Shown here: positions 33,339-42,605 of the stretch, piece after piece
How positions within the stretch are numbered: position 1 is the first letter of the stretch
Layout of the letters: every line of letters starts with the position of its first letter
NCBI RefSeq assembly: GCF_011064545.1
Contig: NZ_JAAMFG010000037.1
Span: 1 to 64,000 of the forward strand
Direction of reading: 5' to 3'
DNA length: 64,000 nt
Source of the DNA: Wenzhouxiangella sp. XN24
GTDB lineage: Bacteria; Pseudomonadota; Gammaproteobacteria; Steroidobacterales; XN24
The notes under the pieces: generated by a model
The model's input: the letters and a program-made list of their open reading frames with translations, nothing else
Told to the model about the DNA's origin: nothing
The model's database searches: none
Program-made: the position numbers and the translations under genes

Positions 33339-34121
33339 ATGCAAGACGACCTGCTCGAGCTCGCCGGGCGCAGCTACCGCTCACGCCTGTTGACCGGCAC
33401 GGGCAAGTACCGCGACTTCGACGAGACGCTCGCGGCCACCGAAGCCAGCGGGGCGGAGATCGTCACCGTGGCAATCCGCCGTACCAACATCGGCCAGGAC
33501 GCGAACCAGCCCAACCTCCTCGACTATCTTTCACCGGACCGCTTCACGATCCTGCCGAATACGGCGGGCTGTTTCACGGCCGCCGACGCGATCCGCACCT
33601 GCCGCCTGGCACGAGAGCTGCTGGACGGCCACTCGCTCGTCAAGCTCGAAGTGCTGGCGGACCAGAAGACCCTGTTCCCGGACATCACCGCGACCCTGGA
33701 GGCCGCGGAAGTTCTCGTGAAGGAGGATTTCCAGGTCATGGTCTACACGAACGACGACCCGATCATCGCCAAGCGGCTGGAGGAACTGGGCTGCGTCTCG
33801 GTCATGCCGCTGGCCGCTCCGATCGGTTCCGGGCTGGGCATCCGCAACCCCTACAACATACTCACCATCGTGGAGAACGCCACGGTGCCGATCATCGTCG
33901 ATGCCGGCGTGGGTACCGCCTCCGATGCGTCGATCGCCATGGAACTGGGTTGCCACGGCGTGCTCATGAACACGGCCATCGCCGGGGCGCGCGACCCGGT
34001 GCTGATGGCCTCGGCGATGCGCAAGGCCGTCGAAGCCGGCCGGGAGGCTTTTCGCGCGGGCCGCATCCCACGCAAGCGATTCGCCTCCGCCTCCTCGCCA
34101 CTCGACGGGATGTTCTTCTGA
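33339..34121 (+). CDS. thiG: Thiazole synthase ThiG
   Basis: 260-residue TIM barrel that makes the thiamine thiazole from 1-deoxyxylulose phosphate, dehydroglycine and ThiS-thiocarboxylate. It shows [13 protein letters not shown] at the N-terminus, the Schiff-base lysine in [10 protein letters not shown] (about residue 108), [15 protein letters not shown] and the phosphate loop [11 protein letters not shown]. The ATG at 33339 gives the standard length; the open frame upstream runs through thiS. The 3' end abuts trmB. Confidence 0.96.
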   Translation: MQDDLLELAGRSYRSRLLTGTGKYRDFDETLAATEASGAEIVTVAIRRTNIGQDANQPNLLDYLSPDRFTILPNTAGCFTAADAIRTCRLARELLDGHSLVKLEVLADQKTLFPDITATLEAAEVLVKEDFQVMVYTNDDPIIAKRLEELGCVSVMPLAAPIGSGLGIRNPYNILTIVENATVPIIVDAGVGTASDASIAMELGCHGVLMNTAIAGARDPVLMASAMRKAVEAGREAFRAGRIPRKRFASASSPLDGMFF

Positions 34122-34168
34122 ACGATCGAGGGGCGGCCCACCCGAAGACGCCGGGGCATCACCGTACC

Positions 34169-34864
34169 GTGCGCAGTTTCGTCCGGCGCGCAGGACGCCT
34201 GACGCCGTCACAGGCCCGGGCGATCGAATCGCTCTGGTCGCATTTCGGCATCGATCCGCCCTCGACCCCCCTCGACCTGGACACCGTGTTCGGCCGCCAC
34301 GCAGCGCGCACGCTGGAGATCGGGTTCGGCGACGGCGACAACCTCGCGACGCTGGCCGCGCGCCACCCCGAGCGCGATTATCTCGGCGTCGAGGTCCACG
34401 ACCCGGGGGTCGGCCGCCTCCTGTTGCGCATCGAGCGCGAGGGCCTCGAGAACATCCGCGTGGCACGACACGACGCCGTCGAAGTCATCAACCACTGGCT
34501 GGCCCCGGACTCCATCGACGAGCTGCTGGTGTTCTTCCCGGACCCGTGGCACAAGAAACGCCACCACAAGCGGCGTCTCATACAGGCCGGGTTCCTGGAG
34601 CAGCTGGCCCGCGTGATGCCGCCCGGCGCGCGCCTGCACCTGGCGACCGACTGGGCGCCCTACGCCGAGGACATGCTGATCACCTGCGACGCCTCGCCGG
34701 CTTTCGAGAACGCGCAGCCCGGCGGCGGCTATGCCGCGCGGCCCGATACACGCCCGACGACCAAGTTCGAGCGCCGCGGGTTGCGTCTCGGGCACGAGGT
34801 GTTCGACCTGCTCTGCAAGCGCACCGACTGGCAGCCGCCCCAGGGGGATCAACCGTCCGGCTAG
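34169..34864 (+). CDS. trmB: tRNA (guanine-N7-)-methyltransferase TrmB
   Basis: Makes m7G46 in tRNA. The protein carries RSFVRRAGRLTPSQARAIESLW at the N-terminus (read as RSFVRRAGRL and TPSQARAIESLW), the SAM motif TLEIGFGDGDNLATLA, FFPDPWHKKRHHKRRL and the C-terminal TKFERRG block. There is no ATG in frame. GTG at 34169 would give 231 residues but starts right at the conserved RSFVRRQGR block; homologues usually have several residues before it, so a CTG at 34118, overlapping the thiG stop, is an alternative. The stop overlaps the convergent marC stop by 4 bp. Confidence 0.9.
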   Translation: MRSFVRRAGRLTPSQARAIESLWSHFGIDPPSTPLDLDTVFGRHAARTLEIGFGDGDNLATLAARHPERDYLGVEVHDPGVGRLLLRIEREGLENIRVARHDAVEVINHWLAPDSIDELLVFFPDPWHKKRHHKRRLIQAGFLEQLARVMPPGARLHLATDWAPYAEDMLITCDASPAFENAQPGGGYAARPDTRPTTKFERRGLRLGHEVFDLLCKRTDWQPPQGDQPSG

Positions 34865-35481
34865 ACGAGCACCTCGGTGAAGCCATCCACGACGTATTGC
34901 ACGGCCAGCGCCGAGAGCACGACGCCGAGCAGGCGGCTGATGACGGTACCGCCCGTGACACCCATGACACGCATCAAGGGTTGCGTCAAAAGGAGGAACA
35001 CCAGCGTCACCAGGAGAGCCAGCAGCCCCATGGCGAGCACCAGGCCGAATTCCAGGTAGCCGGTGGTTTCCGCGGTCAGCAGCAGCAGGGTCGCCAGCGC
35101 ACCCGGCCCCGTGATCAGCGGGAACGCCATCGGAAACACCGAAATATCATCGCGGTAACGGGCTTCTTCCTGTTCCCGAACGGTGGTCGAGCGCAAACCG
35201 GACTCGCGCGCCAGGACCATGTCGACGGACAGCAGGAACAGCAACATGCCGCCGGCGATCTTGAACGCCGACACGCTGATGCCCAGCAGGCGTAACAGCC
35301 AGTCGCCGGCGACCGCGAAGACGATGAAGATCCCTGCCGAGATCGCGACGGACTTCAGCGCCATGCGGCGACGGTAGCCGGGCTCCCCGCCGCGCGTGAG
35401 CGCGCCGAACATCGGCACCAGCGAAACCGGTTCGATGACGACGAAGAAGATGATGAAGGTCTTGATCAGTTGCTCGGTCAT
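34861..35481 (-). CDS. MarC family integral membrane protein
   Basis: 206 residues with six helices. IEPVSLVPMF in helix 1, the FKIAGGMLLFLLSVDMV segment and FPLITGPGALATLLLL are the family's conserved parts. Members (YchE, YhgN, MarC) have no settled function; early links to antibiotic resistance were not upheld. Monocistronic, divergent from the small protein gene at 35623. Confidence 0.92.
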   Translation of the reverse strand: MTEQLIKTFIIFFVVIEPVSLVPMFGALTRGGEPGYRRRMALKSVAISAGIFIVFAVAGDWLLRLLGISVSAFKIAGGMLLFLLSVDMVLARESGLRSTTVREQEEARYRDDISVFPMAFPLITGPGALATLLLLTAETTGYLEFGLVLAMGLLALLVTLVFLLLTQPLMRVMGVTGGTVISRLLGVVLSALAVQYVVDGFTEVLV

Positions 35482-35514
35482 GACCGTGCGTTCCCGGGGG
35501 ACGAGTAAGAGCGC

Positions 35515-35542
35515 TTGCAGGCCCGCCCTGCTGGACTATAAG
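35515..35542 (+). promoter_or_regulatory. Sigma-70-like promoter for the gene at 35623
   Basis: TTGCAG (35515-35520), a 16-bp spacer and TATAAG (35537-35542), 80 bp before the ATG, in the gap divergent from marC. Confidence 0.5.
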
Positions 35543-35622
35543 TAGGGGCGAGGAAAGACATCCGCGGGCCGCTCGCGAAAGGCGGGCAAGGATAACAGGC
35601 CCGCCTGACCGTGGAAATCATC

Positions 35623-35916
35623 ATGCCGTTGAGAATTCCTGAAATTGGCGAGTGGTACGTGGACCGCGACGAGAACCGCTTCGAGATCGTCGCGCTCGAC
35701 GAGGACGATCGCACCATCGAGCTCCAGCATTTCGACGGAACGGTCGAGGAGTACGACTTCGTGGCGTGGGAGAGCAGCGATTTCCGGCTCACGGGGCCGC
35801 CCGAGGATTATTCCGGTTCGCTGGACATCGAGCGCGAGGACATGGATACCGACCTCAACCGGCCGGCGGGCGAGAAGACGGCCGATCCGCTCGAATACCT
35901 GGACAAATCCAAGTAA
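35623..35916 (+). CDS. Small acidic protein, DUF6763-like
   Basis: 97 residues, strongly acidic. It opens with a short beta-rich module: GEWYVDRDENRFEIVALDED, then TIELQHFDGTVEEYDFVAW, followed by a disordered Asp/Glu-rich tail. I recall similar short proteins in many gammaproteobacteria, annotated as a domain of unknown function (DUF6763). A CYT-like or SH3-like barrel is likely, with no activity known. The ATG at 35623 has a GGA core 8 bp upstream; GTG at 35611 is also in frame and would add four residues. Confidence 0.75.
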   Translation: MPLRIPEIGEWYVDRDENRFEIVALDEDDRTIELQHFDGTVEEYDFVAWESSDFRLTGPPEDYSGSLDIEREDMDTDLNRPAGEKTADPLEYLDKSK

Positions 35917-35995
35917 CCTGCAAGGCAAGTCGCGACCGGTCGCGAGTCTCTCGTGGCCGGACGTTTCCAATTGCAATCCGCAAAGCAGGCACTGA

Positions 35996-36427
35996 TTGAA
36001 AGCGAGCGTCACCCCGGCCAAATTCGCCACGCCCGACGACTGTGAGGCTGCTTTTTACGCGGCCTTTCGCAACGGCGATGTCGAGGGCATGGACGCCGTC
36101 TGGGCAGCGGACGGCGAGCTCATCTGCATTCATCCGGCGCAGGCGCCGATCATCGGTCGCGTGGATGTGATGCAGAGCTGGCGCCAGATCCTCGGCAACA
36201 GCGGCGGCGTCGAGGTCGGTTTCGACTGCAAGCAGCGCCTGCGCGGCGGCCCGCTGGCGGCTCACATCGGCATCGAAGTCATCGGCGCGCCGGGAAATGA
36301 ACCCGCGCTCGTCACCGTCACCAACGTCTACGCGTTGACCCCCGGCGGCTGGAAGATGCGCAGCCACCATGCGGGGCCGATTCACCGGGGCGTGGGCCGG
36401 TCGGGCCCCCGGGGGACGATGCACTGA
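35996..36427 (+). CDS. SnoaL/NTF2-like fold protein
   Basis: 143 residues. The sequence DDCEAAFYAAFRNGDVEGMDAVWAAD and ICIHPAQAPIIGRVDVMQSWRQIL is the helix-and-strand pattern of a SnoaL_3/NTF2 cone; VTVTNVYALTPGGWKMRSHHAGP closes it with a His pair. Members are enzymes or binding proteins, and function cannot be read here. A TTG codon at 35996 is the probable start, since the first in-frame ATG would delete the first helix; AGCAGG precedes it. The last residues are Arg/Gly-rich and probably disordered. Convergent with the serine hydrolase gene. Confidence 0.8.
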   Translation: MKASVTPAKFATPDDCEAAFYAAFRNGDVEGMDAVWAADGELICIHPAQAPIIGRVDVMQSWRQILGNSGGVEVGFDCKQRLRGGPLAAHIGIEVIGAPGNEPALVTVTNVYALTPGGWKMRSHHAGPIHRGVGRSGPRGTMH

Positions 36428-36437
36428 CACGATGCGG

Positions 36438-37916
36438 CTAGCGTCCCGAGGCCAGGAGCCCGCGGGCCAGCTGGTCGACCACGCCGCCTCCGCCATTGGC
36501 GAGCACCGCAAGGGCAAGCTGCTCCTCCGGCACCATGGCGAGAAAACTGCTGCTGCCGGCCGTGCCGCCGTTATGCCACACCACGTTGCGGTCATCGATC
36601 TTCGCATGGTGCCAGCCCAGACCGATCTCGATGTCCGGCGCCCCTGCCGCCCCCCGGGGGCGCAGCGCGTCCGACACCCAGCCGGGCTCGTCCGCGAGCA
36701 GCGCCTGCGCCAGCTCGAGGAGGTCACGGGCGCTCGCCTGCCAGCCGCCGGTCGGCGCATAGGCATCGAGCCGCCAGGGCGTCGCCGGCTTGCCGGCCTG
36801 GTGGCCCACTGCGCGGCGGCCCTCGGTGTCTCCGGGAGCCAGCACCGGCGGCGCCAGCTCCAGCGGCGCGAACACCCGCTCAGCCAGCAACGTCTCGTAG
36901 GACTGGTTCGCCGACCGCGCAAGCAACTGGCCCAGCAGCGCCATGCCGAGATTCGAGTAGGCGTAGTTCCCGCGGCCGGACGCGATCGTCTCCGCTGGTA
37001 CGCGGACCGCATCGGCGAATATCTCGCCCGGCGTGCTGCCCGCATACGGGTTGTCGCTGGTCATCCGCGCCTGCATCTCGGGCCCGCTCGCCAGGCGCGG
37101 CAGGCCGGAGCGGTGCGTGGCAAGCATCTCGAGGGTAAGGGCCTCGAGCTCGGGTGACGGGTCCAGCCCGGACGGCAGCATCGGTCCGATGGGTTGCCCG
37201 GGATCGACGTCTCCGGCCGCCGCCATCCGCGCCAGCAACAAGCCGGTGAGCCCCTTGGTGATCGAGCCTGCTTCGAAGATGGTGTCGGCATCGGGCGCCT
37301 TCCCGTCGCCGGCATCGCCCCAGGCCACGAAGCGGACCCCTTCGCGGTCCGCCAGGCCGACGATCACGCCCGGCGCGGCGCCGGCATTCTCGACGAAGGC
37401 CTGCAGGCGCGCGGCGACGTCCGGCGTATCGGGCAGCCGGCCGGGCGGCAAAGGCTTCTCCGGGGCGGCGGACACGGCCGGATCCTCGGGCGGCGCCGGG
37501 CCCACCTGGAAGCCGTCGATCCGGCCGTTGGGCGCGACGGCCCAGGTGATCGCGATCGGCATCGGCACGCCGCTCCAGCGAGCCACGCGGCGATAGATCC
37601 TGAGCCCACCCTCCTCGATCACGCGCTCGTCGAGAATCTCGTCTTCGCTGCCGAGTTCGTCGCGCACCTGCTTGCTGAACCCCTCCAGGCCCTCGGGACT
37701 GCCGACGACCGCGCGCATCTGCTCGCTGAACCTCGCCCAGACCGGCGCAACATCGCCCGCGAGAAAGCTCGCGGTCAATTTCCGGCCGTCGGCGAGCGCG
37801 GCGTCCGCCGCATCGACGTCCCGGGTGGCGTTTTCATCACTCGCGGCTTTAGCGCCTTGGGCGCCCGCCATGCACAAAAGAAACGTGACAGTTGCGTTTT
37901 TCAACAACGATTTCAT
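36438..37916 (-). CDS. Secreted serine hydrolase of the beta-lactamase/esterase (class C-like) family
   Basis: 492 residues. A signal peptide (about 1-25) leads to an N-terminal domain (about 30-145) of DUF3887-like appearance, a Pro-rich linker and the beta-lactamase-fold domain. Catalytic motifs are present: Ser218-x-x-Lys221 (AGSITKG), Tyr320-Ser-Asn322 (YAYSNLG) and HNG in VVWHNGGTAG near residue 453. Such enzymes act as esterases, DD-peptidases or peptide hydrolases; clinical beta-lactamase activity is not implied. It is the third gene of an operon with a membrane protein and a winged-helix regulator, and its start overlaps the regulator stop in ATGA. Confidence 0.9.
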   Translation of the reverse strand: MKSLLKNATVTFLLCMAGAQGAKAASDENATRDVDAADAALADGRKLTASFLAGDVAPVWARFSEQMRAVVGSPEGLEGFSKQVRDELGSEDEILDERVIEEGGLRIYRRVARWSGVPMPIAITWAVAPNGRIDGFQVGPAPPEDPAVSAAPEKPLPPGRLPDTPDVAARLQAFVENAGAAPGVIVGLADREGVRFVAWGDAGDGKAPDADTIFEAGSITKGLTGLLLARMAAAGDVDPGQPIGPMLPSGLDPSPELEALTLEMLATHRSGLPRLASGPEMQARMTSDNPYAGSTPGEIFADAVRVPAETIASGRGNYAYSNLGMALLGQLLARSANQSYETLLAERVFAPLELAPPVLAPGDTEGRRAVGHQAGKPATPWRLDAYAPTGGWQASARDLLELAQALLADEPGWVSDALRPRGAAGAPDIEIGLGWHHAKIDDRNVVWHNGGTAGSSSFLAMVPEEQLALAVLANGGGGVVDQLARGLLASGR

Positions 37917-38257
37917 GACTTTCCTCCTCTGGTATTGACTGGCACCTCGTCGATCAGCGCCCTGAGTTGCTCACGGTAGGTCGCGAGCGCTGCCCGGCCT
38001 TCCGTCGTGATCGCGGCGCGGGTTTGCGGCCGCTTGCCCTCGAATCGTTTTTCGATCGACACCAGCCCGCCCGCCTCGAGCTTGCTGAGATGGCTCGAAA
38101 GATTCCCTTTGCTGAGCCGGCACGCCATTTCCAGGAAGCCGAACTCCGCGAACTCGGCCTGGCTGAGCACCGTCAGGATCGCGAGCCGGGCCGGCTCGTG
38201 AACCAGCCGGTCCATGGCCAGGACCCCGTCGAGGGCCGCCCGGGTGCGTTTCTTCAC
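37913..38257 (-). CDS. Winged-helix transcriptional regulator (HTH_34-like)
   Basis: 114 residues. After a basic start (MKKRTRAAL) comes HEPARLAILTVLSQAEFAEF, then the recognition-helix region SKGNLSSHLSKLEAGGLVS and the wing KRFEGKRPQTRAAITTEGR. It is similar in layout and sequence to the regulator at 8984-9295 (both have KGNL/DGNL-xxH-xxKL and T-x-x-GR-x-AL). It overlaps the membrane gene upstream and the serine hydrolase gene downstream by 4 bp each. The two palindromes upstream of the operon are its probable binding sites. Confidence 0.9.
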   Translation of the reverse strand: MKKRTRAALDGVLAMDRLVHEPARLAILTVLSQAEFAEFGFLEMACRLSKGNLSSHLSKLEAGGLVSIEKRFEGKRPQTRAAITTEGRAALATYREQLRALIDEVPVNTRGGKS

Positions 38258-38895
38258 AGCGCTTCACCCTGTGCCGGCGGTGCCGCCAGCTCGGCGCGCA
38301 GCACCAGGTAATCACGGTGTTCCCGCCAGCCGGTGAAAACCGCGATGGCCGCGCACAAGGCTATGTAGGGGACCCAGATCGGCGGGTAGTTGCCGCCATG
38401 AATCACGACGGCCGACTGGCACATCAGCAGGACGCCCACCAGGAAATCGCTCGCCGACCAGAACCAACGCCACGCAACGAACGGGATCGCGACGACCATC
38501 GCCACGTAGCCGAGGACGCGCGCATCCGGCGCTCGGCCGTCACGCAGCAGGGCAGCGACGACGAAGCCGAGCACCACCAGCGAAACCGCTGTCAGGTAGA
38601 CCACGTTCCAGGCATGCGCCCGGCGCTCTTTCGGCGTAGGCGACTGCAGCACGGCGCCTTCGCGCTGGTAATACCCGCGCCGCAGCAATTCCTTGGCGCC
38701 CAGCCAGAGCAGGGGGGTCGCGGCAAGCAATGCGCGCAGGACGGGCGTGAGCTCCGCGTAGGCATTCAAGAGGAAACTCGCCGCGAGCAGGCCGCCCCCG
38801 ATCACCGAACTCAGGCCGCCCGCGCTGCGTGAATAACGTGCATAACGCTCCGCCTGGCGGGCGAGTCGATCGAGGTCTTCGAGCTGGGAGTTCAT
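38254..38895 (-). CDS. Membrane protein with soluble N-terminus, partner of the winged-helix gene
   Basis: 213 residues. A charged N-terminal helix (LEDLDRLARQAERYARYSR) is followed by about six hydrophobic segments. Family not recognised. The start at 38895 has AGGAG eight bases upstream, and the longer frame would run through the operator. The same order (membrane protein, then a related winged-helix gene, 4-bp overlap) occurs at 9852-8984. By inference, the membrane protein may hold or release the regulator in response to a membrane signal. Confidence 0.8.
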   Translation of the reverse strand: MNSQLEDLDRLARQAERYARYSRSAGGLSSVIGGGLLAASFLLNAYAELTPVLRALLAATPLLWLGAKELLRRGYYQREGAVLQSPTPKERRAHAWNVVYLTAVSLVVLGFVVAALLRDGRAPDARVLGYVAMVVAIPFVAWRWFWSASDFLVGVLLMCQSAVVIHGGNYPPIWVPYIALCAAIAVFTGWREHRDYLVLRAELAAPPAQGEAL

Positions 38896-38917
38896 GCGTA
38901 CATCTCCTGTGACACTG

Positions 38918-38946
38918 CCAACTAGTTTGCCGTACAAACTAGTTTG
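38918..38946 (-). promoter_or_regulatory. Paired palindromic operator of the 38895-36438 operon
   Basis: CCAACTAGTTTG (38918-38929) and the perfect palindrome CAAACTAGTTTG (38935-38946), 17 bp apart centre to centre, lie 23 bp upstream of the start. Two phased identical sites suggest cooperative binding of a dimeric repressor, most likely the winged-helix protein of this operon. Confidence 0.7.
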
Positions 38947-38971
38947 CGTCAACAGGGAGTGTGAACATCCA

Positions 38972-40354
38972 TCAACGGTCGTCGTGTCCGGCCCGGCCCT
39001 CGCCCGCCTCCGGAGCACGAACATGCGCTTCGGGATAGCGGCGCATGAGCAAAAGCAGCAACGGCAGGCCGAGCAACGCGAGCCCGGCCGTCAGCGCGAA
39101 GAACACCGCCCAGTCGCCTTCCAGCGCGTCCACCATCCAGCCGCTGGAAGCAGACAGCCAGATCCGGCCCAGGTTGCCGGCGGAGGCGAGGAGCGCGAAC
39201 TGCGTCGCGGTATAGGCGACGTTGCAGAGGCTCGACAGGTAGGCGACGAAGGCCACGGTGGCCAGCCCCGCAGTGAAGTTGTCCGCGATCACCGCCACCC
39301 GGAACACCAGGGGATCGTTGCCCGACATCGCCAGCCACGAATAGCTGAGGTTGGTGGCCGCCGCCAGCAAGCCGGCCACCACGAGCGCCCGGAACAGGCC
39401 GATGCGTGCCACCAGCACGCCGCCGGCCAGCACGCCGACGCCGTTCGCGACGAAACCGTAGACCTTCATCACCTCGGCAATCTCGCCGAGACTGAAACCC
39501 AGCTCGCGGTAGAACACGCCGGACATGCGTCCGAGCAGCGCATCGCCGAACTTGAAGACGATGATGAACGCCAGCACCAGCACCCAGCCGCGACGTTTCA
39601 TGAAATCCACGAAGGGAGCCACCACCGCGCCGTAGAGCCAGGCGGTCACGCCGGCCAGGCGCCCCCGCAACCACGCGACCCGATGCAGCAGGTCCGCGAC
39701 CCGCGCCTCGTGCTCCACGGTGTCGGCCGGCGGTCGATACGGCGGTTCCGGGCTCAGCAGGATGGCCAGCATGCCCACGCCCACGCCCGCCGCAAGGAAC
39801 AGGTAGGCCGTGTTCCAGCCGAACAGCTGCGCCAGGTAGAGCCCGCCCGCGCCGCCGATCAACGTGCCGCCCAGGTGCCAGCCCCAGATCGCGGCGGCCG
39901 AGCCCGCGCCGTACTGCTCGGGCGACAGCACGTCGATCCGGTAGGCGTCGATGACGACGTCCTGGGTGGCGGAAACGAAGGTGACGAACAGCACCGCGGC
40001 CGCCACCACGAAGAGATCGGCGGAGGGTTGCGCGCGCGACAGCACGAGAATCGCCGCCACCAGCCAGAACTGGGTGAACAAGGCCCAGCCGCGCCGCCGG
40101 CCGAAACGCGCCGTGAAAAAAGGCAGCCGCATGCGGTCCACCAGCGGCGCCCAGAGAAAGTTGATGGCGTAGGGCGTGGCCGCGATCGCGAACAGGCCGA
40201 TGTCGGTGCGCGAGACGCCCTCGTCGCGCAGCCAGATCGACAGGTTGGTGAACACCAGCGGCGCCGGCAGGCCGCTCGAGAAGCCCAGCGCCAGCAGCGT
40301 CGCCATGCGCCGATCGCGATAGGGCTCCAGCAGGCGCCTGAGGCGTTCGATCAC
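38972..40354 (-). CDS. ampG: AmpG-family muropeptide MFS transporter
   Basis: 460 residues with about 12-14 helices. The N-terminal part [29 protein letters not shown] and [14 protein letters not shown] (both read in parts) are characteristic of AmpG, which imports anhydromuropeptides for cell-wall recycling; [14 protein letters not shown] is another family block. A GTG at 40354 overlaps the xth stop in GTGA and is the likely start; the longer frame encroaches on xth without homology. No ampD, nagZ or ampC lies nearby, although a beta-lactamase-fold hydrolase is encoded 1 kb away. Confidence 0.93.
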   Translation of the reverse strand: MIERLRRLLEPYRDRRMATLLALGFSSGLPAPLVFTNLSIWLRDEGVSRTDIGLFAIAATPYAINFLWAPLVDRMRLPFFTARFGRRRGWALFTQFWLVAAILVLSRAQPSADLFVVAAAVLFVTFVSATQDVVIDAYRIDVLSPEQYGAGSAAAIWGWHLGGTLIGGAGGLYLAQLFGWNTAYLFLAAGVGVGMLAILLSPEPPYRPPADTVEHEARVADLLHRVAWLRGRLAGVTAWLYGAVVAPFVDFMKRRGWVLVLAFIIVFKFGDALLGRMSGVFYRELGFSLGEIAEVMKVYGFVANGVGVLAGGVLVARIGLFRALVVAGLLAAATNLSYSWLAMSGNDPLVFRVAVIADNFTAGLATVAFVAYLSSLCNVAYTATQFALLASAGNLGRIWLSASSGWMVDALEGDWAVFFALTAGLALLGLPLLLLLMRRYPEAHVRAPEAGEGRAGHDDR

Positions 40355-41124
40355 GTCGGCCAGTCGTAGTCGATGATCAGGGGGGCGTGATCGGACAGGC
40401 GATGCCCCGTGTAGATATCCGCCGCGCGCACACGTTGGCCGAGGCCCGGCGTCACCACCTGGTAGTCGATGCGCCAGCCGACGTTCTTTTCCCGGGCCCG
40501 CCCGCGGTTCGACCACCAGGTGAAACGATCAGGCCGCGGATCCACGACACGAAAGGCGTCCACGAAACCGTGGCGGTCGAACAGCGCGTCCATCCAGGCA
40601 CGCTCCTCCGGCAGGAAACCCGAGTTCTTCAGGTTGCCGCGCCAGTTCTTCAGGTCGATCTGCTTGTGCGCGATGTTCCAGTCGCCGCAGATCACGTACT
40701 CCCGCGGACGCTTGCGCACCCGGCGCAGGAAGTCCTCGAACTCGGCGAGGAAACGGAACTTGGCCTCCTGGCGCGGATCGCCCGAAGAGCCCGAGGGCAT
40801 GTACAGCGAGGCCACCGACAGGCCGGGGAAGACCGCCTCGATGTAGCGCGCCTCGGCGTCGAACTCCGCCGAGCCGAAACTGCGCACCACCCGCTGCGGC
40901 CGGACGCGGGAATACACGGCCACGCCGCTGTAGCCCTTGCGTTCGGCATCGAGGTAATAACAGTGGTAGCCGGCCGGGCGGAACATCGCGTCCACGATCT
41001 GGTGTTCCTGCGCGCGGGTCTCCTGCAGGCAGACGACGTCCGCATCCTGGCCGGGGAGCCATTCGAAGAAACCCTTGCGGGCAGCGGAGCGGATGCCGTT
41101 GGCATTCAGGCTGATGATGCGCAT
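40351..41124 (-). CDS. xth: Exodeoxyribonuclease III (AP endonuclease)
   Basis: 257 residues. Base-excision repair enzyme cleaving 5' of abasic sites. It begins [14 protein letters not shown] and has the metal-binding Glu in [17 protein letters not shown], the catalytic Asp-Asn in [13 protein letters not shown], and the final [12 protein letters not shown] His-Asp. Length and motifs fit the ExoA/XthA family. Divergent from pyrE with a 93-bp gap; ampG follows with a 4-bp overlap. Confidence 0.96.
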   Translation of the reverse strand: MRIISLNANGIRSAARKGFFEWLPGQDADVVCLQETRAQEHQIVDAMFRPAGYHCYYLDAERKGYSGVAVYSRVRPQRVVRSFGSAEFDAEARYIEAVFPGLSVASLYMPSGSSGDPRQEAKFRFLAEFEDFLRRVRKRPREYVICGDWNIAHKQIDLKNWRGNLKNSGFLPEERAWMDALFDRHGFVDAFRVVDPRPDRFTWWSNRGRAREKNVGWRIDYQVVTPGLGQRVRAADIYTGHRLSDHAPLIIDYDWPT

Positions 41125-41217
41125 GGTGACCGAGCGTCCTGGACCGGCGTGTATCATACCGTCCGCCGCGCCCCTGACGTCGTGCGGCGTTTTCGTCCGT
41201 CATTCCGGGATCCCGCG

Positions 41218-41865
41218 ATGCAAGATTACAAGCAGGCGTTCATCGACCTGGCGCTCGCCCAGGGCGCACTCAAGTTCGGCAGCTTCATGCTGAAGTCCGG
41301 CCGCGAAAGCCCCTATTTCTTCAATGCCGGCCTGTTCAACACCGGCGCCGCCCTGGCCAAGCTGGGCGCCTGCTATGCGGATGCCATCCACAGTGCCGGC
41401 CTGTCTTTCGACGTGTTGTTCGGCCCGGCGTACAAGGGCATCCCGCTGGCGACGGCGACGGCCGTCGCGCTGGCCGAGCGGCACGGCCGCGATACGCCGT
41501 GGGTGTTCAACCGCAAGGAAGCCAAGGACCATGGCGAGGGCGGCAGCCTGGTGGGCGCGCCGCTGGCCGGGCGCGTGCTGATCATCGACGACGTGATCAC
41601 CGCCGGGACCGCGATTCGCGAATCGATCGGAATCATCCGTGCCGCCGGGGCCGAGCCGTGCGGGGTCGCGCTGGCCCTGGACCGCCAGGAGCGTGGCCGC
41701 GGCCCGCGCTCCGCGGTACAGGAGGTGGAACAGGACATGGGCCTACAGGTCACCAGCATCATCACCCTCGCCGACCTTTTGGCCGATCTCGAGGAACGCG
41801 GCGCGACCGACCCGCGCCAGGTCCAGGCGCTGCGCGCCTACCGGGAAACCTACGGCATCGCCTGA
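41218..41865 (+). CDS. pyrE: Orotate phosphoribosyltransferase PyrE
   Basis: 215 residues. Joins orotate to PRPP to form OMP in pyrimidine synthesis. [20 protein letters not shown] marks the N-terminus, [11 protein letters not shown] the active-site strand, and [17 protein letters not shown] the PRPP-binding loop. The ATG at 41218 gives the family length. The dut gene, also in pyrimidine metabolism, lies close by on the other strand. The xth-pyrE divergent pair is common in gammaproteobacteria. Confidence 0.97.
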   Translation: MQDYKQAFIDLALAQGALKFGSFMLKSGRESPYFFNAGLFNTGAALAKLGACYADAIHSAGLSFDVLFGPAYKGIPLATATAVALAERHGRDTPWVFNRKEAKDHGEGGSLVGAPLAGRVLIIDDVITAGTAIRESIGIIRAAGAEPCGVALALDRQERGRGPRSAVQEVEQDMGLQVTSIITLADLLADLEERGATDPRQVQALRAYRETYGIA

Positions 41866-41939
41866 GCGCGGGCCTTTTCGGGCCCACCAGCCGCGGTTAT
41901 AGGCGGTTTTGCGACATTCCCGGATTGTGAAGCGCGTGT

Positions 41940-41968
41940 TTCAGCCGGCAGGCCCGAGGCGCTATGAT
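41940..41968 (+). promoter_or_regulatory. Sigma-70-like promoter for the DUF4124 gene
   Basis: TTCAGC (41940-41945), a 17-bp spacer and TATGAT (41963-41968), 38 bp before the ATG at 42007. Confidence 0.45.
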
Positions 41969-42006
41969 GTGGACGCAATCCGAACAGCGATCCAGGGGTG
42001 GACGGC

Positions 42007-42588
42007 ATGCGCACGAGAGATGTTTTTCTGTCGGCAACAGCGGCGATACTGCTCGTCGCCGCGTCCGGCACCGCCGACGCGCAGAAGGTCTACCGCTGGG
42101 TCGATGAAAACGGCGTGGTCCACTTCGGCGATGCAATCCCTCCGGAATATTCCAGGGAAAAGCACGAGGTGCTGGACGGACGCGGCACGCGCGTCACGGT
42201 CCATGGCGAGAAAGACGAAGACACCGGCCCGGTATACAGCAGCCGCGACCTGGCGCTCCTGACGACCTATGCCTCGGTGGCCGATATCGAGGCAGTCCGC
42301 GACAATCGCCTCGGTTACCTGCATTCGCAAAACGACGTAGCCCTCGAGCGCCTGCAGAACCTGCAGCAGCGCCGGACCGAACTGGCCGGCAACCCGGCGG
42401 CCATCAACGAGCTCGCCACCGTCGAACAGCGCATCGGCGAATACGATGCCGAACTGGAGCGCCGCAACGCGGAGATCGAGCGCATTCGCGCGCAGTTCGA
42501 AGACGATATCCTGCGGTTTCGCGAACTCAAGAGCATCACCACCGCGGAAGGGCCCACGCCGCCGGAAGGACTCGACCCGGAGCGGTAA
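42007..42588 (+). CDS. DUF4124 periplasmic protein with coiled coil
   Basis: 193 residues. A signal peptide (about 1-26, TADA-QKV) is followed at once by the DUF4124 motif KVYRWVDENGVVHFGDAIPPE, a short domain very common in gammaproteobacterial exported proteins and of unknown role. Residues about 100-175 form a charged coiled coil (RLQNLQQRRTELAGN, ELERRNAEIERIRAQFEDD). The start at 42007 is preferred over GTG 41998 because it directly precedes the basic signal-peptide n-region. Confidence 0.85.
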   Translation: MRTRDVFLSATAAILLVAASGTADAQKVYRWVDENGVVHFGDAIPPEYSREKHEVLDGRGTRVTVHGEKDEDTGPVYSSRDLALLTTYASVADIEAVRDNRLGYLHSQNDVALERLQNLQQRRTELAGNPAAINELATVEQRIGEYDAELERRNAEIERIRAQFEDDILRFRELKSITTAEGPTPPEGLDPER

Positions 42589-42605
42589 ACCGGTTGCGCC
42601 TCAAC

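Noticed and set aside
36438-37916. Serine hydrolase plus nearby ampG as an inducible beta-lactamase system
   Set aside because: The hydrolase is regulated by a winged-helix/membrane pair, not an AmpR-type LysR regulator, and its N-terminal extra domain and sequence fit general esterase-like members better.
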